In this document: piece by piece, positions 49,228 to 60,315 of the stretch
How positions within the stretch are numbered: position 1 is the stretch's first letter
Layout: each line of letters opens with the position of its first letter
Source of the DNA: Gracilaria vermiculophylla
Taxonomy: Eukaryota > Rhodophyta > Florideophyceae > Gracilariales > Gracilariaceae
Length of the DNA stretch: 64,000 nucleotides
NCBI GenBank assembly: GCA_019155205.2
Contig: JAHNZQ020003147.1
Coordinates: forward strand, 959,380 to 1,023,379
Direction: 5' to 3'
Program-made: the position numbers and the translations under genes
The notes under the pieces: generated by a model
Database searches by the model: none
What the model was told of the DNA's origin: nothing
Seen by the model: the letters and a program-made list of their open reading frames with translations, nothing else

Positions 49228-50517
49228 TAAAGTCTGTTTCAAAAGTATAGGACACCTGGCATTGTGATGCAAATCATCGTTTTTAGTACTGTAATGCTAC
49301 CAGATTCAGTTTTCAAAAAACCCCAAGTTAAAAAACCGTTTTAAAATCATAAAACATTTCACTTTCAAACTTCATTATGCCTTCTTCAGTGGTTTATTTT
49401 CGCTTTTGTATACTAAATAATACTAATCCAACGCTTTTGCATCGCGTCTATCTAACCTCTCATACTTTAGATATTCATAGTGTTCGCGTTATTTCCAACA
49501 CTTTTGCTTTCATCCAAACCTGTTCAGATTATCCTAAAATGGCCATAAATCATTCTAACAGGTACATCTTATTCATTTACAAAGGGGTTTAAGTGAACTT
49601 AACGCGTAAGTAACTGCGTGGCATTAGGTAATAGCAAGCAAAAATCGTTTTTCATTGCTATAGACTACTTGACGGCGGCGCTATGTTAGTGAAAAACCAG
49701 TTAACAATTCTGATCAGATGTGCAAAAGTTTTTAAAACGTTGTATGAAAGCAATTACATGCCTTTTTGAGTCTGTAATGCTTACTAAAAAGGCTTTAAAT
49801 GTAGTTTTTTTCATGGAGAGTCCAGTGCATTGCATAATGTAAGGTCTAATAGAACTTGTATATGTTCAAATTTTGTTTGATCTTTTCTTCTTATGATAGA
49901 AATATGTAATACGCGGTTGTTCATCTCCATCAAAGGTTTACTCAATTTCAAATACATCGTTTTTGCAGCTGTCTTTTTTTTCAATGCTGATTGCACACTG
50001 TGGCACCATGTTTTGTTTATTTGCAGCTTCCAAATAGAAATGTTGTTCCGTTTTATAAACCGAAGGATTTTGAAGCGTTTTTTATTACTACTGTATTCTA
50101 TTTTGGTAAACGTATAGTTCTTTTCATGGGTTTTGTAGTTAAAAATACGTTTCCCGGATAATATTCATGCAAAACGTTATCCATATTGTTACAGCTGAGC
50201 ATTACTAAGCTATCAATAAAACATTTTGTTTATATTTCAGTATATATTTAAGAATATGAAATAAAAACGAGAACAAAAGGTACAGATCTAAGCTACCGAT
50301 TGGAGTGTTGTGTTATAAGCTTTTAATGTAGAAGTTTTCATGTCTTTTTGAAGAAAGAAAACAACGTGTTGTGGAAATAATCACGCGCGAGTTCGAAATG
50401 TCCTATACTACTGAAACGCTTTTTTGAGGGTTTTAACGAAGGGGGGTGGCTACAGTAGGCAAAAATCCATTTTTTGGCGCGTTTTTGCACTTTCCAATAC
50501 TATTGAAACGCACTGTA
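49228..50517. mobile_element. Non-autonomous Tc1/mariner-like element with TA-flanked inverted repeats
   Basis: AT-rich 1.29-kb block. The left end TA+AAGTCTGTTTCAAAAGTATA... (49228 on) and the reverse complement of the right end TA+CAGTGCGTTTCAATAGTATT... (ending 50517) match at about 21 of 27 positions by eye, both bordered by TA. A second, inner copy of the terminal motif occurs at 50399-50417 (TGTCCTATACTACTGAAAC), so the right side has two tandem terminus-like copies. No transposase frame longer than about 75 codons is present, so it is a MITE-like or decayed element. It could equally end at the inner copy, with the outer copy from a second element. Confidence 0.6.
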
Positions 50518-50895
50518 TATATGGTTAAAAAACGCGCACAGAGAAATGGTAAATGCTTTGCCCAAACCGGGGTAACTAACAACGTTTTGTTTAGAAATAC
50601 CCCTGCAAGCGTGTGCTTTGACCCTGGCAATTGGTGCTTTGCCGTCGTTGTATAGATGTCAATAAAAAGGTATAAGGTTTGAAAGCGAATTTTGCTGGAG
50701 CACCTCGACTGGGATACCATGCTCGTTTGTCGCACTGACAAAAAAAAGCGGGCGTACCATCCAGAGTCTCAAGGAAGAACAGAACATAGGTTTTCTTGTC
50801 ACATGAGGTCGCGAAGCGACGCGAGTTGTATGGGGACCTGAACAAAAGCTGAGAGTTGAGTACCAATGGCGTGATGTACGTAGACTATGACGCTG

Positions 50896-51186
50896 TGTGG
50901 TACCGTCACTGTACGTGCGGTACCGTTAGCTTAGATATTTTCTACGCCACCGCGCAATCGTAGACAACTTGTCGAGAGAAGGGCCAGTGTTGCAAGCTTT
51001 AGTCAATATATCAACCGCTGGCGCCCCGATGCCCCCCGTCTCCCGCTTGCATCAAACTCACACGATCGGCCAACACGAGCCAGCTCACTGCGCTTCTCGT
51101 AAACTTCATTGAACTACCGCCGTTTTGTTTTCGTCTCGCCAAACCCAAAGTCCGAACGCGCACCATTTCAATCCCTGGCGACCATA
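50896..51186 (+). repeat. 5' LTR of the gypsy element
   Basis: 291 bp, begins TGTGGTACCGTCACTG and ends ...GGCGACCATA. Aligns over its length with 56039-56329 without large gaps, roughly four-fifths to 85% identical by eye, which means an old insertion. Confidence 0.85.
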
Positions 51187-51269
51187 GTGATCACTACTTC
51201 GCAACGGAACGCTCAAAACAAGCAAGGTCTGTGGGATATCCGAAACCGTCGGAACTCCCGAAGGTCACA

Positions 51270-51905
51270 ATGGAAACCACATCGTCATCCTCCATGTCTA
51301 TGCGCACTAGCCGAGGCATCACTGGAACGGCAGAAGTGGACAAAGTCAGTATGGCAACACTGCAGCCTTTTCTGGCCCGTCTGGAAGCTGAGTCTATCCG
51401 CATATTCTTGCGCGCATATGATGCGTACTGCCGCGAGCTCAAGTCGCGTGAAACACAGCTGGTTCAAGAAGCGTCCATGAATCTTGAGCCAATTCGTCCC
51501 GTGGGTCTCGTGTACTGTGTGGACTCCAAACAACTCGAGTCCGCCGTGGACCTTGGAATGATCTACCACTGCGTGGACATTGCGGACCTTTCGGATAACA
51601 AATTACGCGCCTTCCTCGAAAAGGAGGCCATCGACTCAGCAACTGCCATGATCAAGTCGTACTTAAGCGCTATGGTTCTCAAACATGTGCGCATGGACAT
51701 CAGTGTCAAGTCCGCTACCGATCGGATGAAGTTGCGCTTCATCGACTACAAAACACTACTGCGTCAACCCGGAATGGCGTGGGTTGCCGAAAACAACCAT
51801 AAAGCAGCCGTGCGTTACAATCTGTTGATCGTCAAGCCGGCCCAACTCAAGACCAGACTCGATCAAGACATCTCGTTCTCAAAAAGGCATCTGAAGGAGG
51901 ATTGA
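51270..51905 (+). CDS. gag: Gag-like frame of the gypsy element
   Basis: 211-residue intact frame after the 5' LTR: METTSSSSMSMRTSRG..., mostly helical (LQPFLARLEAESIRIFLRAYDAY, then KSRETQLVQEASM). Position between LTR and pol, and the Cys/His motif in the next segment, identify it as gag. The only unbroken frame of the element; it may be intact by chance. Confidence 0.65.
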   Translation: METTSSSSMSMRTSRGITGTAEVDKVSMATLQPFLARLEAESIRIFLRAYDAYCRELKSRETQLVQEASMNLEPIRPVGLVYCVDSKQLESAVDLGMIYHCVDIADLSDNKLRAFLEKEAIDSATAMIKSYLSAMVLKHVRMDISVKSATDRMKLRFIDYKTLLRQPGMAWVAENNHKAAVRYNLLIVKPAQLKTRLDQDISFSKRHLKED

Positions 51906-52802
51906 AATTATTTTCTCAAGCATGCCCTGGACCTTTCAGAAGCTTTCGAGAAACTCGACAACAGGAGTCCGCGTGGCCGTCCGTCTGACGCGGGAAGCGG
52001 CAGCACAAACACCGTCTCAAAGACAAAGTCGGTGAATAAGCCAGCATCAAAGACCTTAAAGGACTGCAGAAATAAAAAGCCCCCGCCATCGCCATGTCCG
52101 ATGAAGGCCTGCGAAGGCAAGAACCAAATGCATTGGGTCAATAACCGCGAAAAAGCATCCGCACAAAAAAATAAAGACTTCAAAGACAAGCTGGGCACAG
52201 CCAGGGCACATGATGTTCCGGCACGTTGGACAAGAAAAAAAGCCTCCTCGGGCGGTGACGCAGCCTAATCTGCATCCAGAAGCGTCGGTCGGCTTCGACA
52301 AGACAAGTAAAAGACCAACATGGGCGACGAATCCCCGTCATGCATCATCACCTTATCGGACACTAAGGTCAGCCTCGACGTAACCCGCAGTTGCGACGAC
52401 GACAGCGACGAGAACACGGTGTCGACGATTTTGGCCGAGCGTGCGGCACTCAAAGGCACCGGAAAGATGACAGTCATCGACACTATCAGCCTTATATTTG
52501 GCCCGACCAAGAAGAACGAGAAGCCGAGACGGTACACGTTCTCACGAGCGTGGTGCGTGCCACGAAAGGTCGTGCACCTCAATACTGGTCGCTTGGTGCT
52601 AGAGAATATACGCTTTCTTGCGGCGGACGACGCAGTGGCCTGGGAGGACTTGCTGATCGGCCGTCTGGTCTCGCTCCAACTCCGTGTGGACACACGTACT
52701 CTGCTTGGGGACCGCGTGACGGCTCTCGACTGGAATAACTGCAGCCCTGAATCACTCTTAGTGGTCAAAGGAGGAAGCGTCAGTCGCACTGTAGTCGCAT
52801 GA
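51906..52802 (+). pseudogene. Zinc-knuckle and protease region of the gypsy element, degenerate
   Basis: Contains CPMKACEG...MHWVNNR (near 52100-52150), a remnant of the CxxC...GxHW nucleocapsid knuckle, then a 160-codon frame (52320-52802) with the composition and downstream motif (DLLIGR) of a retropepsin. The DSG/DTG catalytic triad is not recognisable at the expected place. Broken into several frames. Confidence 0.5.
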
Positions 52803-52896
52803 CTCAACGGAGTCACCAACTACCAAGAGAAAAGCCCGCCTGCGGTCAATCCAGACCGCCGAAAGGTCAACTGCTTTCGCGCACGCGTGGAGGACG

Positions 52897-54024
52897 ATGT
52901 GTTACCCGGACCCATCCCTGCTGAATTCCATCGACTCGGATCAGCATGAGGACATTATGGCCGCCGTGCACGATTTACGCAGAGCCGCCTTCGAGAATGG
53001 CCTTGTGGAGGAAAAGCGTCCGCGCCTCCCCAGAATGTTGGCAGTCCCTGTGCACATCTTCCGCATTTCATTCTCCTCGGCACCGCCCACGTGCCTTCCG
53101 CCGCTAAGCATCAAACCCACCCCTGATTCAAAGCCCGTAAAGGTCTGTCACCGGAAGTACTTCAAAAAGCAACGAGACTTCCCAGCCACGTTCGTCAAGA
53201 ATCTCGTCTGTCACGGCCTTGCGCACCCAAAACCGACATTCAAGTAGGCCTGCGCATACCTTCTGGTGCCCATACCGGGCGCAAAGTTTGGTTTCACGTG
53301 CAGTATTCGCTCAGTGAATTTATACACCATAAAGCACCACTTTCCGATGCCAAACCTCGGACAAGAGCTGACCAAAGTGAGTCGGTCGAAGTACTACGCA
53401 TACTTCGGCTTGTCACGCAGCTATAGGCAGCTGTATACAGCCAAAGAGTCTCAAGAGAGTCAATCGTCCATAACGCCGGATGGGATCTTCACTCCAACGC
53501 GTGTTTTACACGGAACGAAGAACGCCATCACCCACCTGAATTCATCAATCGCCGGAATCATCCCCAACGACTTGAAGCCTTACAGCCTGTTTTGCCTGGA
53601 TGAAGTACTCCGACATGCGCCAAGAGTCGAAAAACTTCTCAAATCTATCGAGTCGTTTTTAGCCCTCTTCCTAGAATAAAATTTCAAACTGCACCTCGGC
53701 AATTACACTCCCTTTGCCACGGAAATCGGCTGGTACGGTGACCTTGTGTCCTCCGAGGACATTCGCTACGACCCACGACGGTTGAAAGGCCTGCTTAAGA
53801 TGGAGCCGCCGACCTCCGGGTTGCAACTTCAACAGTTCGTCTGTGCCCTGCATTGGTTCAAGCAGGGTATTTCAAACTTCACAGATCTCGTTTCTCCGTT
53901 GCAAGAAATCATGGAATGTGTCTACAAACATGTGGAGAAGCGCACCGAGCGCGCAGTCAGCCGAGTCATTCTCTTCAATCTGGGCTGGGGTCAGAACGAA
54001 CCGGGCGCCTTCGAAGCCTGTTAA
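52897..54024 (+). pseudogene. Reverse transcriptase region of the gypsy element, degenerate
   Basis: Typical Ty3/gypsy blocks across three frames: FVKNLVCHGLAHPKPTFK, VPIPGAKFGFTCSIRSVN, HHFPMPNLGQELTKV, ITPDGIFTPTRVLHGTKNA, a Leu-Asp-Glu where YxDD is expected (FCLDEVL), then the thumb/connection part DIRYDPRRLKGLLKMEPPT and LQLQQFVCALHWFKQGI. In-frame stops at 53246 (TAG) and 53677 (TAA), plus the altered catalytic box, show that it is dead. Confidence 0.8.
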
Positions 54025-56038
54025 TACGCCCTTTCCTATCAGGTTACTCTCGCACATCGCGAGGTAAGCCTACTTTTGTGCGTATAAACCGACGATTCTG
54101 ACACAGCCTGGTCCAAGATAGTTACACAAGTCCCACGCATCGATGTCCACAAGGCTCACGCCTGGTAGAATTACTCGCCGCTCGCGTTCCTCTTCGGTCG
54201 CTTCAATGCGATTCACCTTGGATTGTAAGTCTTGTTGAAAACGGCCTACGCTGTGTTGACCGCTTCGGACCGTATGAACTGGATCGTTGCCACTTCCTAC
54301 GGTTTCGATCTTTACACCGACAATAGCAACCTTATCTTCCCTTCGACCCTCTGTCCATCGTGACTGACATACCAGCCACCTCCGTGCACAAAATACTACG
54401 ATGGGCCGTGAGTCCTAGCATGTAGCGCTACAAATGCTTCCATATCAACGGCGACGCAAACGTCTGGACTGACCTCTTGTCCCACTGGACGACCCAGCCT
54501 ACCACTGTCGGCCAAATTCTGCACTTGCCTGATCTTCCATCGTTGTCCGTCGTGAACATTAAGTGTACTTCCAGCTCTTTCATCGCATAAACCCAGCAGC
54601 GCCATGATTCCACTCGTCCTGAAGGACTCAGACTCTCCGACCATGTCTGGACTTACAAAGATACCGATGCTGTTTGGATCCCCGACGACGCTGCGGATCC
54701 GCAACTCCGTCTGTGTGTCATCACCCACTCTGATCCTTCCCGTCATCACGGACGTGACGCCACCGTGGCGTTATTGTCTCAGTGCGTTTACTAATCAACC
54801 CTGCTGGCGGATTTCCGTGCCTTCGTCTGCCCAGCATTCACTGTCTATCGACAGTTGAAGGGGAAAGAATACCACGCCAGCTCGGTCCCGCCGTCCATGG
54901 AACCAAGCCTAATAATCTTATTCAGTTCGACTACATCTATCTTAGACTTGGTAAGACTGAGGGCACGTATGTCATCATGCTCCGACACAACCATTCGGAT
55001 TGTAAGTGATTTTTCGCTTACGAAAACACCAACGCCAAAAAGGCAGCTTCCGCAATCATCGACTGGTGCAACGCCTTCTCTGTCTCCACTGGTCTGATAT
55101 CAGATGGACTCACACACTTCAAGAACGAATTCATCTGTCTGTTCTGCAAGCGCCTTTAGGTGCTGCACCATTTCACGCTGCCCTACTGCCCCTGAAGCAA
55201 CGGGGGAGTTGAGCGACTAGGAAAGGAGTTAGTTCGCGTGGCTCGAGGGGTCTTGTCGGAATTGAAAATGCAGACCAACGAATGGTACGACCTCCTTCCA
55301 ATCTTTGCTTCGGTCTCGAAAAATTCTCCGACACCGTCGCGCAGCAATGTTTCTCCCATCACGGTCTTTCTAGGACGAAAGGCGAAACCAGCAATCAACA
55401 TCTATCTCTGATCCTCTTCGGCAAAGCCGGTAACTCTTACCGATTCGCAGATGGGGCGCAATGGAAATGTTGAAACCTCATCAAGTCCTCGGCTGAGCTT
55501 CACCCGCTCGTACAGCCCAGACTGGTCAGAATTCGAGAGTAATCTCGACTATTTATCTAACTTGGCAAGTTACCTAACTTCGAACAGGGAGATTTCGTAC
55601 TCGTCGCACGTGACGAGTACGGCGCTGGCGATAAGCTGCTGCTTCGCTGGCGTGGTCCCTGTTGGGTCACTAAAGTGCTCAATGACTTTGTGTACCAAGG
55701 CGAAGACTTATGCACAGGTCATCTGGATGAGATATACGCGATACGTCTGGAATTATACCGCTTCGACATGGTGGATGAACGCGTGATCATGGATCACGTG
55801 TTCCAATCCGAGCTAGGCATGCCCGTTGCCTGGCTCATGGATTTACAAGACGGCCCGAACGAACTTCCAGTCATTGTCCGATGAAAGGGCCTTGACAAGT
55901 CTGAGAGCACTGTCGAGCCTCTCCTTAATGTCTTCGAAAATGTCCCTTCTATGGTCCAGCCCTTGCTCCAGCGCAAAAATATGCCGGCCACTCTGGTCGC
56001 GAAGGCTAGAGCCGGTCTTCGTCTTTGAAAGAGGTGAG
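54025..56038 (+). pseudogene. RNase H/integrase/chromodomain region, degenerate
   Basis: The first part is unrecognisable. From about 54880 integrase-like blocks appear in several frames: FDYIYLRLGKTEGTYVIML, LTHFKNEFICLFC, HHFTLPYCP, VRVARGVLSELKMQTNEW, and a late GAGDKLLLRWRGPCWV-type segment. The end (LDEIYAIRLELYRFD..., then STVEPLLNVFENVPS and VQPLLQRKN) has the layout of a C-terminal chromodomain just before the polypurine tract and 3' LTR. Multiple stops. Confidence 0.7.
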
Positions 56039-56329
56039 TGGGGTATTGTCACTGTATGTGCGATACCGTCGGCGTAGATAATTTCTACGCCGCCGCGCAA
56101 TAGTAGACAACCTGTCGAGAGAGAGGCCAGTGTTGCAGGCTTGAATCTATATGTCGACCGCTGGCGCCCCGATGACCCCCGTCTCCCGGTAGTATCCAAC
56201 TTACCCGATTGCCCACCACGAGCCGGCTCACCGCGCTTTTCGTAAAATTCATTGAAACACCGCCGTTTTGTTTTAGTCTCGACAAGCCCAAAGTCCGAAC
56301 GCGCACCCGTCCAACTCCGGGCGATCACA
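56039..56329 (+). repeat. 3' LTR of the gypsy element
   Basis: 291 bp, begins TGGGGTATTGTCACTG, ends ...GGGCGATCACA. Partner of 50896-51186. Confidence 0.85.
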
Positions 56330-56899
56330 CGCTTCTATCCGTGGTTTGATGTGTGTGCGTGGGCTGCAAGAAAGAAGCTACGATGGCCGTTACCGCGACG
56401 AGAAACATTGGGGCTTGCATCCCATTGTATTCTTTTCTTTGCAGACTCTGGGCTTGCTAACGCACGTATAGCGCAGCATATATGTAAGGAAGGTATCCAG
56501 TAATATGCAGTGATAGATCCAATAACAGAATCGCTATTTGTGTTCTTGCCTTGCAATTTTTGACTTTTGGACCGCAACAATGCGTATAGATTGTCTAGTT
56601 CTGAAGATGCAATGCGCATCACAATTTCTGGCAGTTGAGGACGGGTCTTATACATGAAGCGGTTTGGAATGCTTGACATACGAATGGTCATATACTTGAC
56701 GCTCTATTTATGTCTGCAGGGAGCTATTGCCAATTCTGTCGCGTCTAAGGCACGCGCGGCATGAAAAGAAGAAGTATTTTTGCGTACAGGCAGACAATTT
56801 AGAGAGTATTCTGAAGTTTATTGAGCCATGCATGGTGGACACCATAGCAATAAATGATTGAGCACCTTGAAGCCTTGGAAGGTGATTTTCGGTAGCGCA
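56330..56899. other. Non-genic sequence between retroelement remnants
   Basis: No supportable gene. Minus-strand frames are short and interrupted. It may be more of the copia-like remnant beyond recognition. Confidence 0.4.
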
Positions 56900-57830
56900 T
56901 CCGCTGGGCTCTATCAACGACGGACACATTAAAAATAATTAATCTACTTCGAAAATGTCACGTAGGCGCGTGACGGTATGTCTCCAGCGATAGTCTTCCT
57001 ATGCCCATAGCTTTTAGATGTTGCCGTATTGATTTTATGAATCGACAAGCAAGGTAAACCTTGGGCGTTTTGCAGCCTCCACCAGACTTCGGAAGTTGCA
57101 AAAGGTTCTCATCCACGAGGGTTGACTGATCTGCGGATAAAGTCGGATCAAATATTTTGGCACCGACAGAGAGGAAATGTACTCGCTTCTGCTTTGCAGT
57201 TTTCCAGTGGACCACATGACAGACAGTCTCATCTTTTGCACTATAGGCAAGGGCGCACAAAACATCTGTTTGGCCATACGAGATTATGCCGTAAGCGGCA
57301 TTCCAGAATCACAGCACGCGGAGCCTTGCAGACTCCATTGGTAGCGTAACAGCAGAAGCCAGGGAGAAGAAGCTTGGCTTCAACGAATTAATATGAATAA
57401 CAGCTTTGTTGTCCTGCCGGATATAATAGATCTTTAGCCAAAAAACAGGCTTCTGCATTTTCCTAACAACCGACGAGGCTTGCAGAAGAACCCCATGGGC
57501 TAGGAAATTGAGCTTTCTCCTAAGGCTTTGGTATATATTCTGCACTATTGAGGTACAACTCTGTTCGTTCCGCCTTCTTTCAAAATGAGAAAAGGTGATC
57601 GGATCGAATGTGGAAATAAATTCTCCTATAATGAAACGGACATTATTCTCTTGAAGGAAGCCAATGAAAAGTGTGTTGACGACAATTTCTCAGTTAGAAG
57701 TCATGCGGCTCACTTCAAACTTTGTAGAGATTGCATCGGCGAATGCTTCGAGGCTTTCGTGCAAATCTGTGAGCTGTATATCATCTACTGTTTTGGCTAT
57801 GATGAGCCTTAACTCGCCCACTTCCCATGA
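56900..57830 (-). pseudogene. Ty1/copia-like RT/RNase H remnant
   Basis: Reading the minus strand from about 57820 gives LIIAKTVDDIQLTDLHES, where TVDD matches the YVDD reverse-transcriptase box, followed by LEAFADAISTKFEVSRM. Further along come VQNIYQSLRRKLNFLA, then a RNase-H-like part with CALAYSAKDETVCHVVHWKTA and KQKRVHFLSVGAKIFD, the copia pattern (W-KQKRV-S-GAE). Stops and frame changes separate the blocks. No LTRs found. Confidence 0.5.
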
Positions 57831-58684
57831 AGAAGATATTTAGGGAACCCCCAGAAGAGCTTGAAAGCGTTGCTTAAGGAGCCACGTGTCGACGCGAAAA
57901 TGTCATAACCTGCTCAATCCCACAAGGCTGTTGGCAGGGGTGGGGAACTTCCTGAACTCGAAAGTACTTTCGGTCCAGCCTCGTGGGTGGTGCACTTAAA
58001 TGTCCCGCGTGAGTTGCCAGGCTTGCAACTAAGCCAAATACTGGACTATAGAGGCAGTGGGGAGAGGAAACGCAGGGCGAGGAAGGTCAGCAGTAGCCGT
58101 ACGGGTTGGAACTGTATTGTAGAGGAATTGGATCTTTGCGAGTCCTTGTCTCCCTTCTTATTCTAGGGCGAAACGAAGCGGTACTTAGATGTCATCGAGT
58201 TACTCTTATAATCAAATTATAGGGACAATGACGTGGTGAGTGAAGATGAGAATCGCGCTGCGATGGAGATACTTGTGGAAGAGCGGCATGTAGGCCTTGC
58301 GGTTTCGTTAATGCTTGTGCTCGGTAAATGGCACAGTGTCAAAGGTCTGATCCACATTCCCCAGGATCTTTTGTTTCGCAGATGGAAGGAATCTCGCATC
58401 GTCAACAACATTGTGCGCAGTTTGGCCGTAGTTCCCAATGCTGTTGGAGGTATTGTTAACGAGCCAAAAAGACTGTCTCTCAGAGACGTAGACTTTGCCT
58501 AGCGAATGAGCTGACCAATCTTAAAAGTCAGAAAGTTCCCGTTCATTAAAAACTGCGTATAAGGGCTCATCAGTAAATGTCACAAATGGCTTTTCTCCAG
58601 AACGCCGGAGACGGTCGTGGTGTCTACGTCTAAAAAAGCATCGTTTTCTTCAAACTCAAGCCATCCGAGTTCAATGCGCTCAAA
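57831..58684. other. Repeat-derived sequence, no gene supported
   Basis: An 89-codon plus-strand frame (58233-58502) and an overlapping minus-strand one exist, but neither shows a recognisable domain. Probably decayed retroelement sequence adjoining the copia-like remnant. Confidence 0.35.
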
Positions 58685-59310
58685 CCTGCGGAGCAGTTCT
58701 TATGGAAACATGATGTGCGTATCGTCCTACGGAATGGTACACGATGTAGTAAATTAAATCCTTAGGTGATATTGTGGTGTCGCTTAACGACGGAATATTC
58801 CTAATGACGGCTCGTACTTTATTTACTGAGCCACGTCGTGCATACCTAGGCCCACGTGCGCTACAGTCCCCTTTAAGAACGGTAGAATTTAGATTTATTT
58901 TAGTTGATCGTTGCACGTTATTACTAGAGTAGTGACACCTGCTGAGGCTGGCTCCCGGCGTGATACTTAATCTGCCGGTCGAGCTCCATTTCTAGGGAAG
59001 TATACCAAACTCCCTTGAGTCTACGTATATTTTACTTGTTGGAGGCTCTTGTTGAACACCCTAAGGTTTCTAAGCCATTGATCCCCAGACCGCCGCGTAG
59101 CAGCGCCTATAGGAACATTATCCGCCCAGTGAACCCCTCTCTCCGCTTGGTCTTTGCGGATCCCCTTTCAAAATTCCCAAGGCTCGTGACCGGGATTATC
59201 GGAGACACCTCTAGGAACGTTTACGTTTGGACTCAACGAAAAGTCCTGACGGACGTTGTGCACTACCACCTTGAAAGGAGAACTGAGTGCCCCAAAACTG
59301 GTCTCGCAAC
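58685..59310 (+). repeat. LTR-like direct repeat, copy A
   Basis: About 0.6 kb that aligns with 59590-60180. Shared landmarks: TGAGCCACGT, GTGCGCTACAGT, GGTCGAGCT..CTAGGGAAGT, TTTCTAAGCC..TGATCCCCAGA, ATTATCCGCCC.GTGAACC, and GACGGACGTTGTGC. Diverged by many substitutions and small indels. Copy A lacks the T-rich expansion of copy B. Confidence 0.75.
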
Positions 59311-59589
59311 TTAGAAGGTTAGTTTTCTGAAGTAATTGCAAGAGTCGCGATAGAAAAGAGTCTCTCTTTTCAACGATCGGAACGCAATAGTACAATTCTT
59401 CCTTAAGAGGATTCCGAATTGGAAAGAATTCACCCTCGACCTACTCCTATATGGATCCCTCAAATCCCCCGACCGAAACCCACACCAGGACCCACAAGTG
59501 ACCACCTCCGTCCGTGGGCACAGCATAAACAGAGCTCCGCAGAAGATTTCTGTCAGATTAGAGGACCCTGAAAGTCTGCTTCGGAATCC

Positions 59590-60180
59590 TGGCTGTAGTA
59601 CAGTGGCTCCTACGGAAATATGATGGTGTGGCTTTATGACGAGATATTCATAAGGAGGGCTCGTGTTTTAATAACTGAGCCACGTGGTGCATAATTCTGC
59701 CCGCGTGCGCTACAGTATCCTTAATGGACGGTAGAGTTTGTATTTATTTTATTTTATTTATTTTTTTTATTTTGGTTAGTTTGTGCGGGTAATTACTACA
59801 GTAATGAGACCTGCGGAGGCGGGCTCCCGGGTTTATACTTATTCTACCGGTCGAGCTACACCTCTAGGGAAGTAAAGGCAAGCACCCTTGAGTCTTCATC
59901 TACTTTTCCGGTTGGAGACTCTCGTCGATTATCCTCAGATTTCTAAGCCGCCGATCCCCAGATCGCCTCATAGAAAGGCCTGTAAGAGCATTATCCGCCC
60001 TGTGAACCTCCCCCTCCACTTGGAGTTTGCGGATCCTCTTTAAGAATTCCCCCGGCTCGGGACAGCGAGTACCGGAGACGACGTTTAGAAGCACGCAACT
60101 ATGGAGTCAAGAAAAACTCCTAACGGACGTTGTGCTCTACAACCTCGAAAGGAAAACTGAGAGTACCACACTGTCTCTCC
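59590..60180 (+). repeat. LTR-like direct repeat, copy B (probable 5' LTR of the right-end gypsy element)
   Basis: Same landmarks as copy A, same orientation, plus a T-rich tract (about 59737-59775). It ends about 135 bp before the gag-like frame, the place of a 5' LTR. Exact ends are uncertain. Confidence 0.65.
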
Positions 60181-60315
60181 CTCGGGGCGTTTCAGGAATC
60201 GCCTTAGGAGATTGTGCGATCAGAGGCAAGCAGAATCCCCTGCGACACCTCTGAAAAACATCGACGCAGAGGTTGATGTGGTTTAACCAAAGCGGCTACT
60301 AACCAAAAGGTATTC

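Larger units (their letters stand above)
50896..56329 (+). mobile_element. Degenerate Ty3/gypsy LTR retrotransposon with chromodomain
   Basis: 5434-bp element with paired 291-bp LTRs, gag, and pol order protease-RT-(RNase H)-integrase-chromodomain. Flanks CGCTG (50891-50895) and CGCTT (56330-56334) resemble a 5-bp target duplication with one change. A purine-rich GAAAGAGGTGAG precedes the 3' LTR, as expected for a polypurine tract. The sequence after the 5' LTR is not a textbook tRNA-primer site. Many in-frame stops and frame changes make it non-functional. Confidence 0.88.

Noticed and set aside
49377..50117. 71-74 codon frames inside the AT-rich element as a transposase
   Set aside because: Phe/Ile/Leu-rich translations without DDE or HTH motifs; treated as non-coding.
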